Part shown: in pieces, positions 16,265 through 25,574 of the stretch
How the letters are laid out: the number at the start of each line of letters is the position of its first letter
How positions within the stretch are numbered: the first letter of the stretch is position 1
Source: Crocinitomix sp044361315
GTDB taxonomy: Bacteria; Bacteroidota; Bacteroidia; Flavobacteriales_D; Crocinitomicaceae
Direction: 5' to 3'
Length of the DNA stretch: 64,000 nucleotides
Assembly (NCBI GenBank): GCA_044361315.1
Contig: JBIKJA010000012.1
Location: 74,812 to 138,811, forward strand
The notes under the pieces: generated by a model
Database searches by the model: none
Seen by the model: only the letters and a program-made list of their open reading frames with translations
What the model was told of the DNA's origin: nothing
Program-made: the position numbers and the translations under genes

Positions 16265-17131
16265 ATGGATTTTATAAAACACATCCTTATTATTATGTTT
16301 GTTGGGCAAGGATTTGCCCAACAAACTTTTTATTTTCGTCCAAAAATTGAAAATAAGATTCATCAAAATCTAAGCGAATATCCGCAGATAAATTCGTTCT
16401 TTAACAATAACTATAATACTTCTTATGTACCGATTCCTTATGGAACTGTCAAGGCACCAGTCTTTTTTACAACTAAATCGTTTACACTGGGTTTAAATTT
16501 TGGTGTAAGATTTAATAATAACGATTTATTAGAGCTTGGTTGGAATGAAGATCAGTCAGGTAGTAAAATAGTTCATTCTAATTTGGGTTTTAATCCTGAT
16601 TATCCAAATGTTTACTTTCCTCAAAATGGGGTAAAGTTTGGCATTAATCTCGTGAATCAAAGATTCGAATTACTGTATTATAAAAGACGAAAAACAAACC
16701 GAGATGCGACTTTATTAAATTCACCGAATTCGTATTTCGTTTTTGGAACTGGATTAAAATACATGCGCAATACAGTCAGTCCAACTAATCCTCACAACGG
16801 ACAAACCTTTAAATCTGATGGTGGTTATTATGATAATATTGAAATGTTTTGGGAACATCAGGTTTTTGGATGGACTAAATACTCAGGTTTTTGTACTTTA
16901 GGTTTTTCTTCAGATTTAAATTTCAATACTACCTATTTATTTTCTTGGTCATTATTATATACTGTTGGTTTTAACATACTTCAAAGTACTCAGGATAAAT
17001 TAGATATTTATGAGAACGACATTTTAGTAAAAACATACAATTATGAGACTTACAGTCGTGGAAGCGGATTTCAATTACAGATTTCAAGAAAACTACAAGT
17101 TCATCCATGGAAAAAATGGAAGAAAGATTAA
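16265..17131 (+). CDS. Outer membrane beta-barrel-like protein, paralogue 1
   Basis: 288 residues. Signal peptide MDFIKHILIIMFVGQGFAQQ. The mature part alternates hydrophobic and polar residues with many aromatic strand ends (TLGLNFGVRFNNNDLLELGW, FGTGLKYMRN, FQLQISRKLQ), a pattern expected of a small transmembrane barrel. No named family. It belongs to a local set with the genes at 17430 and 18215, which have similar strand patterns. Function and partners are unknown. Confidence 0.55.
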   Translation: MDFIKHILIIMFVGQGFAQQTFYFRPKIENKIHQNLSEYPQINSFFNNNYNTSYVPIPYGTVKAPVFFTTKSFTLGLNFGVRFNNNDLLELGWNEDQSGSKIVHSNLGFNPDYPNVYFPQNGVKFGINLVNQRFELLYYKRRKTNRDATLLNSPNSYFVFGTGLKYMRNTVSPTNPHNGQTFKSDGGYYDNIEMFWEHQVFGWTKYSGFCTLGFSSDLNFNTTYLFSWSLLYTVGFNILQSTQDKLDIYENDILVKTYNYETYSRGSGFQLQISRKLQVHPWKKWKKD

Positions 17132-17156
17132 TGCCATTTTCAATTAATAAGCCAAA

Positions 17157-17426
17157 ATGATGCAGTCAGATAATCATAAAAAGATGCCCAATGCAATTCT
17201 TGTTTTGGGTTTCTTTTTTAATTGTTTTGGAATCAGTTATAAAAAATCAAATTATTCTAATACACTATTTTTTAATGGCGACTATAATTATGTTTTAACT
17301 CATGGCACTAGAAATTTTAATAAATATTGGATAAGAATAGAAACTGGTGAACGTGGGACAACCACATTCGGCTATGTCAAAGAGTCAGATTTGAGTGGAC
17401 CTCTAGAAATAAGAGCAAATATGTAA
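17157..17426 (+). CDS. Small protein of unknown function
   Basis: 89 residues, possibly with a hydrophobic N-terminal segment (AILVLGFFFNCFGIS). The second half, rich in aromatics (LFFNGDYNYVLTHGTRNFNK), could be a barrel-strand remnant. It stands between two barrel paralogues with 25- and 3-base gaps. It may be a genuine small operon member or a remnant of another paralogue. Confidence 0.35.
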   Translation: MMQSDNHKKMPNAILVLGFFFNCFGISYKKSNYSNTLFFNGDYNYVLTHGTRNFNKYWIRIETGERGTTTFGYVKESDLSGPLEIRANM

Positions 17427-17429
17427 TTC

Positions 17430-18218
17430 ATGAATAAATCAATAATTATTTTAATCACATTAATTTCTGCGCAGTTGTGTACTGCGCAGATTTTATCTAT
17501 ATCACCAATTATTGGAGGCAAAATTGAATGCGCACGGTTTAATTATCGAGCAAATGTGCCAATAAATTCATTAATTGAAAGTCGCGCTCCAGTTTTTAGT
17601 CCAATGCGTTCGGTTCTTTTTGGAATCAACTTAAACTACGAAAACAAAAGAAATACGTTTGGTTTAGGTATCATTTTAAATGAACAAGTTCATACTACTA
17701 TAATTCATAGTTTTCCCGTAATCATTGACAATCAAAAGATTCTCTATGAAAAACGCTACAATTTGGGTGAGAAATTAATTAAAATACCTTTAACTTATCG
17801 TTTAGCATTTTTAAAAAATAATGGAGAACACGCCAATTTAAGTTTACTCACTGGAGCCAATTTAATTTTCTTTAATAAGCAGACAAACGGTATAAAACAA
17901 ATTGGTTCAACAGAAATATTTACGTTGGATGATGGGACAATCGCAAATAACCTTTCTGTCGAAACTTATCAATACGAATTAAACGGAGGAAAACTAAATT
18001 TAAGTCTTGAATTAGGCTTGGCGTACAAATTCAAAATAGGACAAAAACATCATTTAATCACTAGCTTAAGTTACGAACAAGGGGTTAGATTTTTAACCCA
18101 AAGTCAAACAATTTTCACCTATTTTAATGGTTCTAAATTATCTAATGTCAACAGTTCACGAGGTAGTTCATTTCACCTTAAACTAATGTTTCCGTTAAAT
18201 ATCAAATCCACTAAATGA
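17430..18218 (+). CDS. Outer membrane beta-barrel-like protein, paralogue 2
   Basis: 262 residues. Signal peptide MNKSIIILITLISAQLCTAQ. The mature protein has the alternating pattern of a barrel (VLFGINLNYENKRNTFGLGI, KIPLTYRLAFLKNNG, LNLSLELGLAYKFKIG) and ends in a final strand with SSFHLKLMFPLNI. The nearby 18215 gene is clearly homologous in its last 50 residues (SYEQGVR and SFHLKLMFP against YYEQGVR and AIHLKLLFP). Its TGA overlaps the next ATG by four bases. Confidence 0.6.
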   Translation: MNKSIIILITLISAQLCTAQILSISPIIGGKIECARFNYRANVPINSLIESRAPVFSPMRSVLFGINLNYENKRNTFGLGIILNEQVHTTIIHSFPVIIDNQKILYEKRYNLGEKLIKIPLTYRLAFLKNNGEHANLSLLTGANLIFFNKQTNGIKQIGSTEIFTLDDGTIANNLSVETYQYELNGGKLNLSLELGLAYKFKIGQKHHLITSLSYEQGVRFLTQSQTIFTYFNGSKLSNVNSSRGSSFHLKLMFPLNIKSTK

Positions 18219-19074
18219 AAATAATTCTTCTTCTAATTTTTAGCTTATTTAATTTGGTTTCATATTCTCAAAAATGGTCGTTAAGTCCTTTTATTGGCAA
18301 TGCTGTGATGGTTTCAGGAACAGATAAAGGTCTTCAACTCCCAAATTCAAATGATTTATATGGTTTAGGTTTTAATTATTTGAAACTGAATTATCATTTA
18401 ATGAGCCCTCTAACGTTCGGATTAAAAGTAAACTACAAAAAGGATCGTTTAACATATTCTACAGGCCTTATTTTTGGCGATCAAAGTTGGTCGAATGTTC
18501 AATTTTACACCTTAGGGCCTAAACTTGAAAATCAAATTTTTACGAACACCCTTTTTGTACGTGGAAGTGGCACTGGATTGTACAATTTTAAAATACCAAT
18601 TTCAGTTAGTTATCAATTCACGAAACCTTTACAACGTAAAAATGGAGTTCAAGTTCAACTACATACTGGGTTAAACATATCTTTTTATGAAAGATGGAAC
18701 GCAAACAGTTTTGATGCCGATATTATGAAAAAGTTTACGGCCGATGACAATGATGGTTGGATGATTCTGCCTTATTATTTTACATCTGTAAACATTAATA
18801 ACGATGTTATTGACCAAGTTTATTGGAGTGCCAATTTAAACAAAGGAATAAATTTGAGTTTTGATTTAGGTCTAAATTTCAACTGGTATATAAAAGTAGA
18901 CATTGGATGACAAGTTCATTGTATTATGAACAAGGTGTTAGAAATGTCTCTGCAATTGTTGGTGAAATCTATGTAAATGGTGAATATGTAGGATTGGATG
19001 GTGTCTACAGCCGCGGCAGCGCCATTCATTTAAAACTATTGTTTCCAATTACTTTAAAAAAGAAGAATAAATGA
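18215..19074 (+). pseudogene. Outer membrane beta-barrel-like protein, paralogue 3, frameshifted
   Basis: The open frame 18215-18910 encodes a signal peptide (MKIILLLIFSLFNLVSYSQK) and most of a barrel, stopping at VDIG. In another frame, 18907-19074 continues MTSSLYYEQGVRNV and ends SRGSAIHLKLLFPITLKKKN plus K, which aligns with the C-terminus of paralogue 2. One frameshift, or a small deletion, near 18890-18907 separates the two. It removes the final strands needed for barrel closure and BAM recognition, so the product is probably inactive unless this is a sequencing error. Confidence 0.75.
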
Positions 19075-19165
19075 TGTCGTGTAGCTTTTTTTCTTTAAAC
19101 AGTCCTCAGTAAAATAATTTTGTCTTAAAACTATATTTTTTCTGGTCGTCTTAAATTTATAAAAA

Positions 19166-19588
19166 TCAACCCTTCTCCACAAACACAATATCAAAACTCA
19201 CTTCAGAAAACGACTTAAACATGGCAATCACTCCACAATAAACGTCAAACGAGAGTTGCACCGCTTTTTTCAATTTTTCTTGGTTTAAATGGGCTCCCGT
19301 AAACGTGAAGGTGATGTGTGTTTTTTTGTAAATTTTCGGATGTTCCTCGGTTAACTCGCCTGTTGCTTCTATTTGAATGGCATCAACCGACAAGTGCATT
19401 TTTTTGATTAACGAAGCAATGTCCATTCCTGTGCAACCAACTAAAGAGGCCAACATTAATGGTTTCGACCGCAATCCAGCATCATTTCCGCCAAATTCGG
19501 TGGCAGCATCCAAGGTAATTTCACCACCTTGTGTGCTTACGGCAAAGGTCATGTCTTTAACCCAAGTTGATTTTACAAGATGCTCCAT
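19166..19588 (-). CDS. OsmC/Ohr family peroxide-reducing protein
   Basis: 140 residues, standard OsmC length. The first reactive cysteine is in SLVGCTGMDIASLI and the second in SFDVYCGVIA; the conserved Arg/Glu network is compatible with thiol-dependent reduction of organic hydroperoxides in the cytoplasm. It follows purB on the same strand after 32 bases and so may be cotranscribed. The subclass (OsmC, YhfA-like) is uncertain; the Cys-Thr-Gly-Met-Asp motif fits the YhfA-like branch. Confidence 0.88.
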   Translation of the reverse strand: MEHLVKSTWVKDMTFAVSTQGGEITLDAATEFGGNDAGLRSKPLMLASLVGCTGMDIASLIKKMHLSVDAIQIEATGELTEEHPKIYKKTHITFTFTGAHLNQEKLKKAVQLSFDVYCGVIAMFKSFSEVSFDIVFVEKG

Positions 19589-19620
19589 CGTTTCGTTTTT
19601 AGAAAATGAATAATTTAACC

Positions 19621-20970
19621 TTAATAAACCATGTTTATTCCAGTGAAATTTTGTGGTCTAATTCGTTTCAATTCAGCTTTTACCTCTGCAGAAACAGCTA
19701 ACGTATCAATAAAATCGGCAATACTTTCGGCACTTATTTTAGCATTAGTTCTGGTTAATCCTTTTAAGGCCTCATAAGGTTTTGGATATCCTTCACGGCG
19801 CAAGACAGTTTGAATCGCCTCGGCAACCACCGCCCAATTGTCTTCCAAATCAGCATCTAATTTTTCGCGGTTTAACAAAAGTTTATTAATCCCTTTTAAA
19901 GTCGAATGCAAAGCAATTAAGGTATGCGCAATTGGAACACCAACATTTCGCAACACCGTCGAATCTGTAAGGTCGCGTTGTAACCTCGAAACTGGTAATT
20001 TAGCTGAAAGATGCTCGAAAATAGCATTTGCCATGCCAATATTCCCTTCCGAGTTTTCAAAATCAATCGGGTTCACCTTGTGTGGCATCGCAGACGAACC
20101 AATTTCACCCTCTTTAATTTTTTGTTTAAAATAATCCATCGAAATGTACGTCCACATGTCCCGGTCTAAATCAAGAATAATGGAGTTAATTCGTTTCATG
20201 GCATCAAATAAAGCCGCCGCATTGTCATAATGTTCAATTTGTGTAGTGGTTTGGCTTCGCTCAATTCGCAAGGTTTGATTCACGAAGTTATTGGCAAAAC
20301 TCACCCAATCAATTTCAGGAAAAGCCACAAAATGAGCATTCATATTTCCTGTTGCACCACCAAATTTCGCTGAAAAAGGCACCGCCAATAGCTGTCTTTT
20401 TTGAATATCTAAACGCTCAACAAAAACATAAATCTCTTTACCCAAACGTGTTGGCGAAGCTGGTTGTCCATGCGTTCGTGCCAACATCGGAATTTCTTTC
20501 CAATCTTGACTTAAGTCGTTGAGCGTGTGAATTAATTCGTCAAGTAATGGAATATATTCCTCGTAAATGGCATCACGCAACGAAAGAGGAACAGCGGTAT
20601 TATTTATGTCTTGAGAAGTCAAACCAAAATGAATAAATTCTTCAAATTTTTGCAGTCCAAGTGCTTCTAATTTTTCCTTTATAAAATATTCAACCGCCTT
20701 CACATCGTGGTTAGTGATTTTCTCAATATCTTTGATGTGCGTGGCGTCTTTCTCAGAAAAATTTCGATAAATTGCCCGTAAATCATCCTTTTTACTTTGA
20801 GGAAAATCAGCCAAAGCAGTTATATTCAGTTGACTTAATTCGATAAAATATTCGATTTCAACCATTACCCTGTATTTGATCAGGGCAAATTCAGAAAAGT
20901 AATTGGCTAAGTTTTCAACCTTGTTTCTATAACGGCCATCGATGGGTGAAATCGTTGTTAACGTATTCAT
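19621..20970 (-). CDS. purB: Adenylosuccinate lyase
   Basis: 449 residues. Cleaves SAICAR to AICAR and adenylosuccinate to AMP, acting twice in purine synthesis. The fumarase/aspartase signature is GSSAMPHKVNPIDFENSEGN, and the N-terminus (LTTISPIDGRYRNKVENLAN) is the long PurB form found in proteobacteria and Bacteroidota. Histidines in THGQPASPTRLGKE and the earlier HFGLTSQDINNT are present. Upstream, TATCTTCG (20994-21001, minus) is one base off the -7 consensus. OsmC lies downstream. Confidence 0.97.
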   Translation of the reverse strand: MNTLTTISPIDGRYRNKVENLANYFSEFALIKYRVMVEIEYFIELSQLNITALADFPQSKKDDLRAIYRNFSEKDATHIKDIEKITNHDVKAVEYFIKEKLEALGLQKFEEFIHFGLTSQDINNTAVPLSLRDAIYEEYIPLLDELIHTLNDLSQDWKEIPMLARTHGQPASPTRLGKEIYVFVERLDIQKRQLLAVPFSAKFGGATGNMNAHFVAFPEIDWVSFANNFVNQTLRIERSQTTTQIEHYDNAAALFDAMKRINSIILDLDRDMWTYISMDYFKQKIKEGEIGSSAMPHKVNPIDFENSEGNIGMANAIFEHLSAKLPVSRLQRDLTDSTVLRNVGVPIAHTLIALHSTLKGINKLLLNREKLDADLEDNWAVVAEAIQTVLRREGYPKPYEALKGLTRTNAKISAESIADFIDTLAVSAEVKAELKRIRPQNFTGINMVY

Positions 20971-20993
20971 GTATTCTCATTATTATTGAGCCA

Positions 20994-21001
20994 CGAAGAT
21001 A
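20994..21001 (-). promoter_or_regulatory. Probable -7 promoter box of purB
   Basis: Minus-strand TATCTTCG, seven of eight positions agreeing with TATCTTTG, 23 bases before the purB ATG. Confidence 0.5.
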
Positions 21002-21145
21002 GTTAAAACTCATTGGATAACCTTGGATTTGGGTATAAATTCCTCATGATTATGACAAATACCACACTATTTTTTTACAGTAAATGGAAAGTTAGGATCC
21101 AAATAGGAATTGTGATCAAATTTGATTCAAATGTTCTAAAACGAT

Positions 21146-22114
21146 TTACCCTTTCATCAACTCTTCAATAATCCGATCCGTTGTAAATCCTTCTGCTTCG
21201 GCGCGGTAATTCCGCACAATTCGGTGTCTTAAAATGGCAGGTGCAACTGCTTTCACATCTTCAATATCTGGCGAATATTTACCTTTTACAGCCGCATGGC
21301 ATTTTGCACCAATTATTAAATATTGTGATGCTCTTGGTCCTGCTCCCCAATCCAAATATTTGGCCGTTAAATCGCTGGTGTAAGGTGAGTTTTTACGTGT
21401 TTTGGCTACTAATTTAACTGCGTATTCATAAACGCTTTCAGGAACCGGAATTCTTCTAACTAAGTTTTGGAAGTAGATGATTTCTTCAGCATTTAAAATC
21501 GGATTTAACGCTGTTTTTAAATCTGAGGTCGTGTTTTTTACAATTGAAATTTCTTCGTCGTAGGTCGGGTAATCCACCCAAATATTAAACATAAAACGGT
21601 CTAATTGAGCTTCAGGCAAAGGGTATGTTCCTTCTTGTTCAATTGGATTTTGTGTCGCCAAAACAAAAAACGGATTGTCTAATTCATAGCGAATCCCAGC
21701 AGCGGTAACCGTTTTTTCTTGCATGGCCTCTAATAAAGCGGCTTGTGTTTTAGGAGGAGTTCGGTTAATCTCATCAGCCAAAACTATGTTGGCAAAAATG
21801 GGTCCTTTAATAAATTTAAACGCCCTGTTTTGATCCAAAATTTCAGAACCAACAATGTCCGATGGCATCAAATCCGGCGTAAACTGAATTCGTTTAAAGC
21901 TCAGTCCGAGCGAATCTGAAATGGTTTGGATCAACAAGGTTTTTGCTAATCCTGGAACACCTACTAATAAACTATGCCCTCGACTAAAAATCGACATAAT
22001 CACCTGATCAACCACTTGGTCTTGTCCAACAATTATTTTATGAATTTCGGACTTTAATGCTTTGTATTTGACCGTCAACAAATCAATCCCCTCTTTATCT
22101 GATATATTTTGCAT
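21146..22114 (-). CDS. MoxR-family AAA+ ATPase
   Basis: 322 residues. Walker A GVPGLAKT (52-59), Walker B region ANIVLADEINRTPPKTQAAL, sensor 1 FVLATQNPIEQEGTYPLPEA and the arginine-finger stretch QLDRFMF are all visible. MoxR ATPases act as chaperones that insert metals or cofactors and often sit beside VWA/DUF58 genes; none is nearby here. The gene directly upstream on the strand is a rhomboid protease, 32 bases away, so the two form an operon. Confidence 0.94.
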   Translation of the reverse strand: MQNISDKEGIDLLTVKYKALKSEIHKIIVGQDQVVDQVIMSIFSRGHSLLVGVPGLAKTLLIQTISDSLGLSFKRIQFTPDLMPSDIVGSEILDQNRAFKFIKGPIFANIVLADEINRTPPKTQAALLEAMQEKTVTAAGIRYELDNPFFVLATQNPIEQEGTYPLPEAQLDRFMFNIWVDYPTYDEEISIVKNTTSDLKTALNPILNAEEIIYFQNLVRRIPVPESVYEYAVKLVAKTRKNSPYTSDLTAKYLDWGAGPRASQYLIIGAKCHAAVKGKYSPDIEDVKAVAPAILRHRIVRNYRAEAEGFTTDRIIEELMKG

Positions 22115-22146
22115 AGCTTATTTTGAATGTCTAAAATTAGTAAAAA

Positions 22147-22725
22147 CTACTTGGATTTCGATGTCGAACTGGATAATTTACCTCCTTTATTCAACATAAA
22201 TCCAAAAACGGCGCCTACTACGCCCCCCACAATGTGTGTCGAATGAGAAATATTGTCATCTGTAGTGGCGCCCATCACTTCTTTGCCAATGTAAACAATG
22301 ACAATCAAAATAAATGTCAACGGAATTTCTTTCGATCTAAAGTTTACCAAAGAAGTCAATAAAATCAGCATAAAAACAATGCCACTCGCTCCCAAAAGCA
22401 TATATTTTGAAAATAGTAAGTGGATAACGGAGCAAATTAACGCCGTTGTAAATAACATAATTAGGGTGTTTTTACTCCCGTATTTTTCTTCGATAATAGG
22501 CCCTAACAATAAAATAAAGGCTAAATTTCCAATTAAATGGTCACTGTTAACATGCCCAAGCGCATTGGAAAACAATCGAAAATACCAAGAACCGCTGCTA
22601 AAATTCCATTCGGGAACTAGGACAAAGTACTCGTTGAATAAGCCGAGTTGGTGGTTGAGTAAATAGACACCCGCACAAAGCAAAGAAAAACTTAATATTA
22701 CAGGTGAATTAAATGTTATTTTCAT
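22147..22725 (-). CDS. Rhomboid-family intramembrane serine protease
   Basis: 192 residues with about six membrane helices. The catalytic serine is in LLGASGIVF (GxSG motif) and the catalytic histidine in SHSTHIVGGVVGAVFG, the TM4/TM6 dyad of rhomboids. HLIGNLAFILLLGPIIEEKY corresponds to the HxxxN TM2 region. It cuts membrane proteins within the bilayer; its substrates are unknown. The start lies only 48 bases from the divergent barrel gene. Operon partner: the downstream MoxR ATPase. Confidence 0.9.
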   Translation of the reverse strand: MKITFNSPVILSFSLLCAGVYLLNHQLGLFNEYFVLVPEWNFSSGSWYFRLFSNALGHVNSDHLIGNLAFILLLGPIIEEKYGSKNTLIMLFTTALICSVIHLLFSKYMLLGASGIVFMLILLTSLVNFRSKEIPLTFILIVIVYIGKEVMGATTDDNISHSTHIVGGVVGAVFGFMLNKGGKLSSSTSKSK

Positions 22726-22760
22726 TTCGTAGTATTCGTGAATTAAAACGTAAGTTTAAT

Positions 22761-22768
22761 TATTTTTG
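22761..22768 (+). promoter_or_regulatory. -7 promoter box of the barrel gene at 22773
   Basis: TATTTTTG, a perfect TAnnTTTG match ending four bases before the ATG. The spacing is the same as for guaA, aroQ and the hydrolase at 42832, implying a leaderless transcript. Confidence 0.5.
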
Positions 22769-22772
22769 TTGT

Positions 22773-23561
22773 ATGAGAATCAAATATAAGTTAAATACAA
22801 ATTTCAGAAAAATATTCAGCTTGACAATTCTTTGTCTTTCAATTTCCAACGGACACGCACAAATTAGTGGGGGTGAAATTCGTTCGGATGAAAAACAAAA
22901 AAAGGAAAAAAAATCACTTGTTGATGAAGATTTTAATGTCGATAGTTTAAATGGAAACATCTTTTATGTTTCAAGTTTAATTCAACATTCCTTTCGCAGT
23001 TTCGAAGATCAATCGGTTTATAATCAATATGTCTTGTTGTCAGATGAAACACCAATGATTAGGGCAGGGGTGGATGTTGGAATAATTATGCCTTTGGCAA
23101 AAAAGATTAGTTTAAGTGCTGGGTTGACCTACTTTTTTCATGGCGAACAATATGCTTATGATGATCCTACCAACGATTCGACCTACCAATATTCGCGTGT
23201 TTATTCACAAGCGGGTATTCCACTAAAATTACGTTTTACCCATGGTGATAACCTTCAAGTAACTGGTTATTTAGGGCTTACGCCTTTAAATATTTTGAAT
23301 TTCAAGTACACCGCTCAATCAAATAGCGCAGAAGGGGTTTTTGTTGATAATGGTTCAGCGGTTGTTTCTGAAGGATTTACGCCGTTTAATATCATGGCTT
23401 CGGCTGGAATAGGACTAAATTATTATATTAATCATTTTGGTTTTTCACTTTCGACAGAATACAGAAGACATTTGATGAATACCTATAGTGAAAACACATT
23501 TAAACGAACCCATTTTATGTATGGCTTAGGTTTAAATTTGGGATTTCAATGGAGATTTTAA
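22773..23561 (+). CDS. Outer membrane beta-barrel protein, unknown function
   Basis: 262 residues. An N-terminal basic stretch and hydrophobic core (FSLTILCLSISNGHAQ) form the signal peptide. A Lys/Glu-rich linker follows, then a barrel pattern (GVDVGIIMPLAKKISLSAGL, PLKLRFTHGDNLQVTGYLGL, GIGLNYYINHFGFSLSTEYR) closing with GLGLNLGFQWRF, whose terminal aromatic residue is the usual BAM signal. The upstream frame is open to 22713, but the ATG at 22773 gives a sensible signal peptide. No family recognised. Confidence 0.6.
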   Translation: MRIKYKLNTNFRKIFSLTILCLSISNGHAQISGGEIRSDEKQKKEKKSLVDEDFNVDSLNGNIFYVSSLIQHSFRSFEDQSVYNQYVLLSDETPMIRAGVDVGIIMPLAKKISLSAGLTYFFHGEQYAYDDPTNDSTYQYSRVYSQAGIPLKLRFTHGDNLQVTGYLGLTPLNILNFKYTAQSNSAEGVFVDNGSAVVSEGFTPFNIMASAGIGLNYYINHFGFSLSTEYRRHLMNTYSENTFKRTHFMYGLGLNLGFQWRF

Positions 23562-23669
23562 ATAGAACAATTTGATCCTTGATTCAGAGGCAGATTTTGA
23601 CGTACATAATAATCCATACTTGATAGAAGTCGAAACGAGGTAAAAAATTCAATTATTAATTTGACCGAT

Positions 23670-23862
23670 CATTTATTCAAACGCCAAAAGAAATCTATTA
23701 GAAATTTATCACATGATGTATAAAAATTATCTGCAAGCTTATATCGATGAGTTCTGTTATCCACTAAATGGACGATATTTAGGAGATAATCTATTCAATA
23801 GCTCATTGTTGCTTCAATTTCAGCAAACAAAACCAAAAACTGATAAGCATGAGATCAATTAA
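23670..23862 (+). pseudogene. Remnant of an IS1595/ISXO2-type transposase C-terminus
   Basis: Two frames together read FKRQKKSIRNLSHDV then YKNYLQAYIDEFCYPLNGRY. This matches the conserved end of IS1595-family transposases (HxVs..YLQ.YLdEF.fr.NrR) and the corresponding HHHVSKEYLQNYLNEFFFKF of the nearby ORF at 26515. One frameshift separates HDV from YKN. No terminal inverted repeats were found. The preceding 23562-23669 holds nothing recognisable. Confidence 0.7.
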
Positions 23863-24676
23863 TTTTATTATCCGCTTTTCTAATTATCTCATGTCGCCCA
23901 GAGAATATCGATATTGAAGTGGAAGCGGCAAGTCCTAAATTGGTTGTTTTCTCGCATTTAATTCCTGACAATGCAATGATCATTGCGGTTTCCAGAAGTT
24001 TTTCTACACTTCAACCATCAGACAGCACTTCCATCGAAGATTTGTTGGTTTCGGGGGCACAGGTTTCAGTAACTACGGATGAAGGAAAAATTGATCTATT
24101 CGAATTTTCACTGGGCTTAGATGCGAGTCATAAAATGCCAAAAACACCAGGTAAGGTTTATGATTTATTGGTGATCAAAGATTCGGATACACTTTCTTCA
24201 ACAATAAAATGTTGCAGAAAGTTTATTTAACGGAAATCACACTGGTTATTCTAAAATAAGCGGAGGACACCACTGTTTACTTAAATTTCAAAATTTTTGA
24301 TAATCTTTTAGAGAAAAACTGTTAAGCTATTAATGTTTACAAGAGTAAAAAGAGTTTGCTAAGTGTAACTGTTGATCCAGTTAATTTTTTTAAAAATGGA
24401 TCAAACTCTTTAAATTCTGCCACCTTATTGATTGATGCAGAGTTTTCTGGAACTTACGAAAACTCAATCCTGATTGAGAATTTTGCCACGTATGATAGCT
24501 TATTGGTTGCTTTGTTAAATATCAGTGAAACATATTATAATGATTTGACGCTAAGAGGAAAATCAGGAAGTTTCTTTAAAACTTTAAATATCGAACTAGT
24601 TAGTTACCCAAAAAACATGGTAAATGGTTATGGCTTTTTTAATACACATGCGCCTGATATTCGTTTTTTTGATTAA
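23849..24676 (+). pseudogene. Decayed DUF4249-type lipoprotein gene
   Basis: Fragments in several frames. A signal region with lipobox LIISC (near 23880-23900) leads into IDIEVEAASPKLVVFSHLIP and LVSGAQVSVTTDEGKIDLFE, which match the DUF4249 N-terminal beta domain. Around 24240-24355 the frame is broken repeatedly. The tail (24356-24676) ends NISETYYNDLTLRGKSGSFF and VNGYGFFNTHAPD, the usual DUF4249 close. DUF4249 lipoproteins are normally paired with a TonB-dependent receptor, absent here. Confidence 0.75.
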
Positions 24677-24769
24677 GGCGAATTCTAAGTTAGGACATAT
24701 TTTTTTGGTAACGGTGAACTTATCTCCAAGATATATGTTTTACTCTCGATGTCTATTCGTGAGAAAAAA

Positions 24770-25162
24770 ATGAACCGAGATGAAGAAGTGAAGGATTTGC
24801 GCCCAGTTATACTTCTAGAAGTAAATGGAGAAAAAAATCCTATCGAAGCTTTTATGCATTTTACGTTGCGTCCTATTTTAAAAATGCAACATGATCAAAT
24901 TCTTCGTGTATTTCGAAATGAAAGAAATTTGAACTTTGATGTTTTACTAGGAAAGGATATGTCTAAAAAGCATCCATACATCTCTCAGTATTTTCAAAAA
25001 AATCCCGCGTTAAGAAACCTATTTATTGGTATGGTGATTGGGCAATTCACGGCCGAAGAGGCGACCATTTATTTTGAACATCAAAGAGCAATTAATAAGC
25101 GGATTATTGACATGTTAGCAGTGCGATTTTTGTCCGAATTTTTGGATAAGACTAATCTATAA
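24770..25162 (+). CDS. Conserved small protein (flavobacterial, often labelled glyoxalase)
   Basis: 130 residues. Contains TLRPILKMQHDQILRVFRNE and LRNLFIGMVIGQFTAEEATI, shared with a short, mostly helical protein present in many Flavobacteriales that databases tend to call glyoxalase without clear basis (from memory). No metal-binding glyoxalase motif is seen. A start at 24749 is also possible; the ATG at 24770 follows an A-rich stretch as is usual in these genomes. It ends convergent with aroQ, the two overlapping by 11 bases. Confidence 0.7.
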   Translation: MNRDEEVKDLRPVILLEVNGEKNPIEAFMHFTLRPILKMQHDQILRVFRNERNLNFDVLLGKDMSKKHPYISQYFQKNPALRNLFIGMVIGQFTAEEATIYFEHQRAINKRIIDMLAVRFLSEFLDKTNL

Positions 25163-25574
25163 AATAATTTAGCGCTAAGCTATACGAGGTTAATCCAAAC
25201 CCAAAAATCACGCCTACACAGACCGGCGATAAAAACGATTCGTGACGAAAACTTTCTCGCGCTGTGACATTAGAAATATGCACTTCCACCACAGGTGTTT
25301 TCACTGAACTAATTGCATCACGAAGAGCGATGGAAGTATGTGTGTATCCACCTGCATTCAAAATTATACCATCCCATTTTTCATTTTGAATGGAGTTTAT
25401 CAAATCACCCTCAACGTTCGATTGAAAATATTCGAGTTCCAGTGTGTCAAATCTTTCTTTAAGTTCCACAAAATAATCTTCAAAACTTTTTGATCCGTAA
25501 ACATTTGGTTCGCGTTTTCCTAGTAAATTTAGATTCGGACCATTTAAAATTAATATACGCTTTGCATCACTCAT
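25152..25574 (-). CDS. aroQ: 3-dehydroquinate dehydratase, type II
   Basis: 140 residues, normal for AroQ. Third step of the shikimate pathway (dehydroquinate to dehydroshikimate). Signature LILNGPNLNLLGKREPNVYG at the N-terminus (tyrosine of the active site loop), the QSNVEGDLINSIQ segment, NAGGYTHTSIALRDAI, and VEVHISNVTARESFRHESF with the catalytic histidine. The ATG lies four bases after a perfect -7 box that is itself inside the xerD coding region. Confidence 0.96.
   Translation of the reverse strand: MSDAKRILILNGPNLNLLGKREPNVYGSKSFEDYFVELKERFDTLELEYFQSNVEGDLINSIQNEKWDGIILNAGGYTHTSIALRDAISSVKTPVVEVHISNVTARESFRHESFLSPVCVGVIFGFGLTSYSLALNYFID

Noticed and set aside
25490..25561. N-terminal extension of xerD
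   Set aside because: It is antisense to the aroQ N-terminus and adds residues not found in Xer recombinases.
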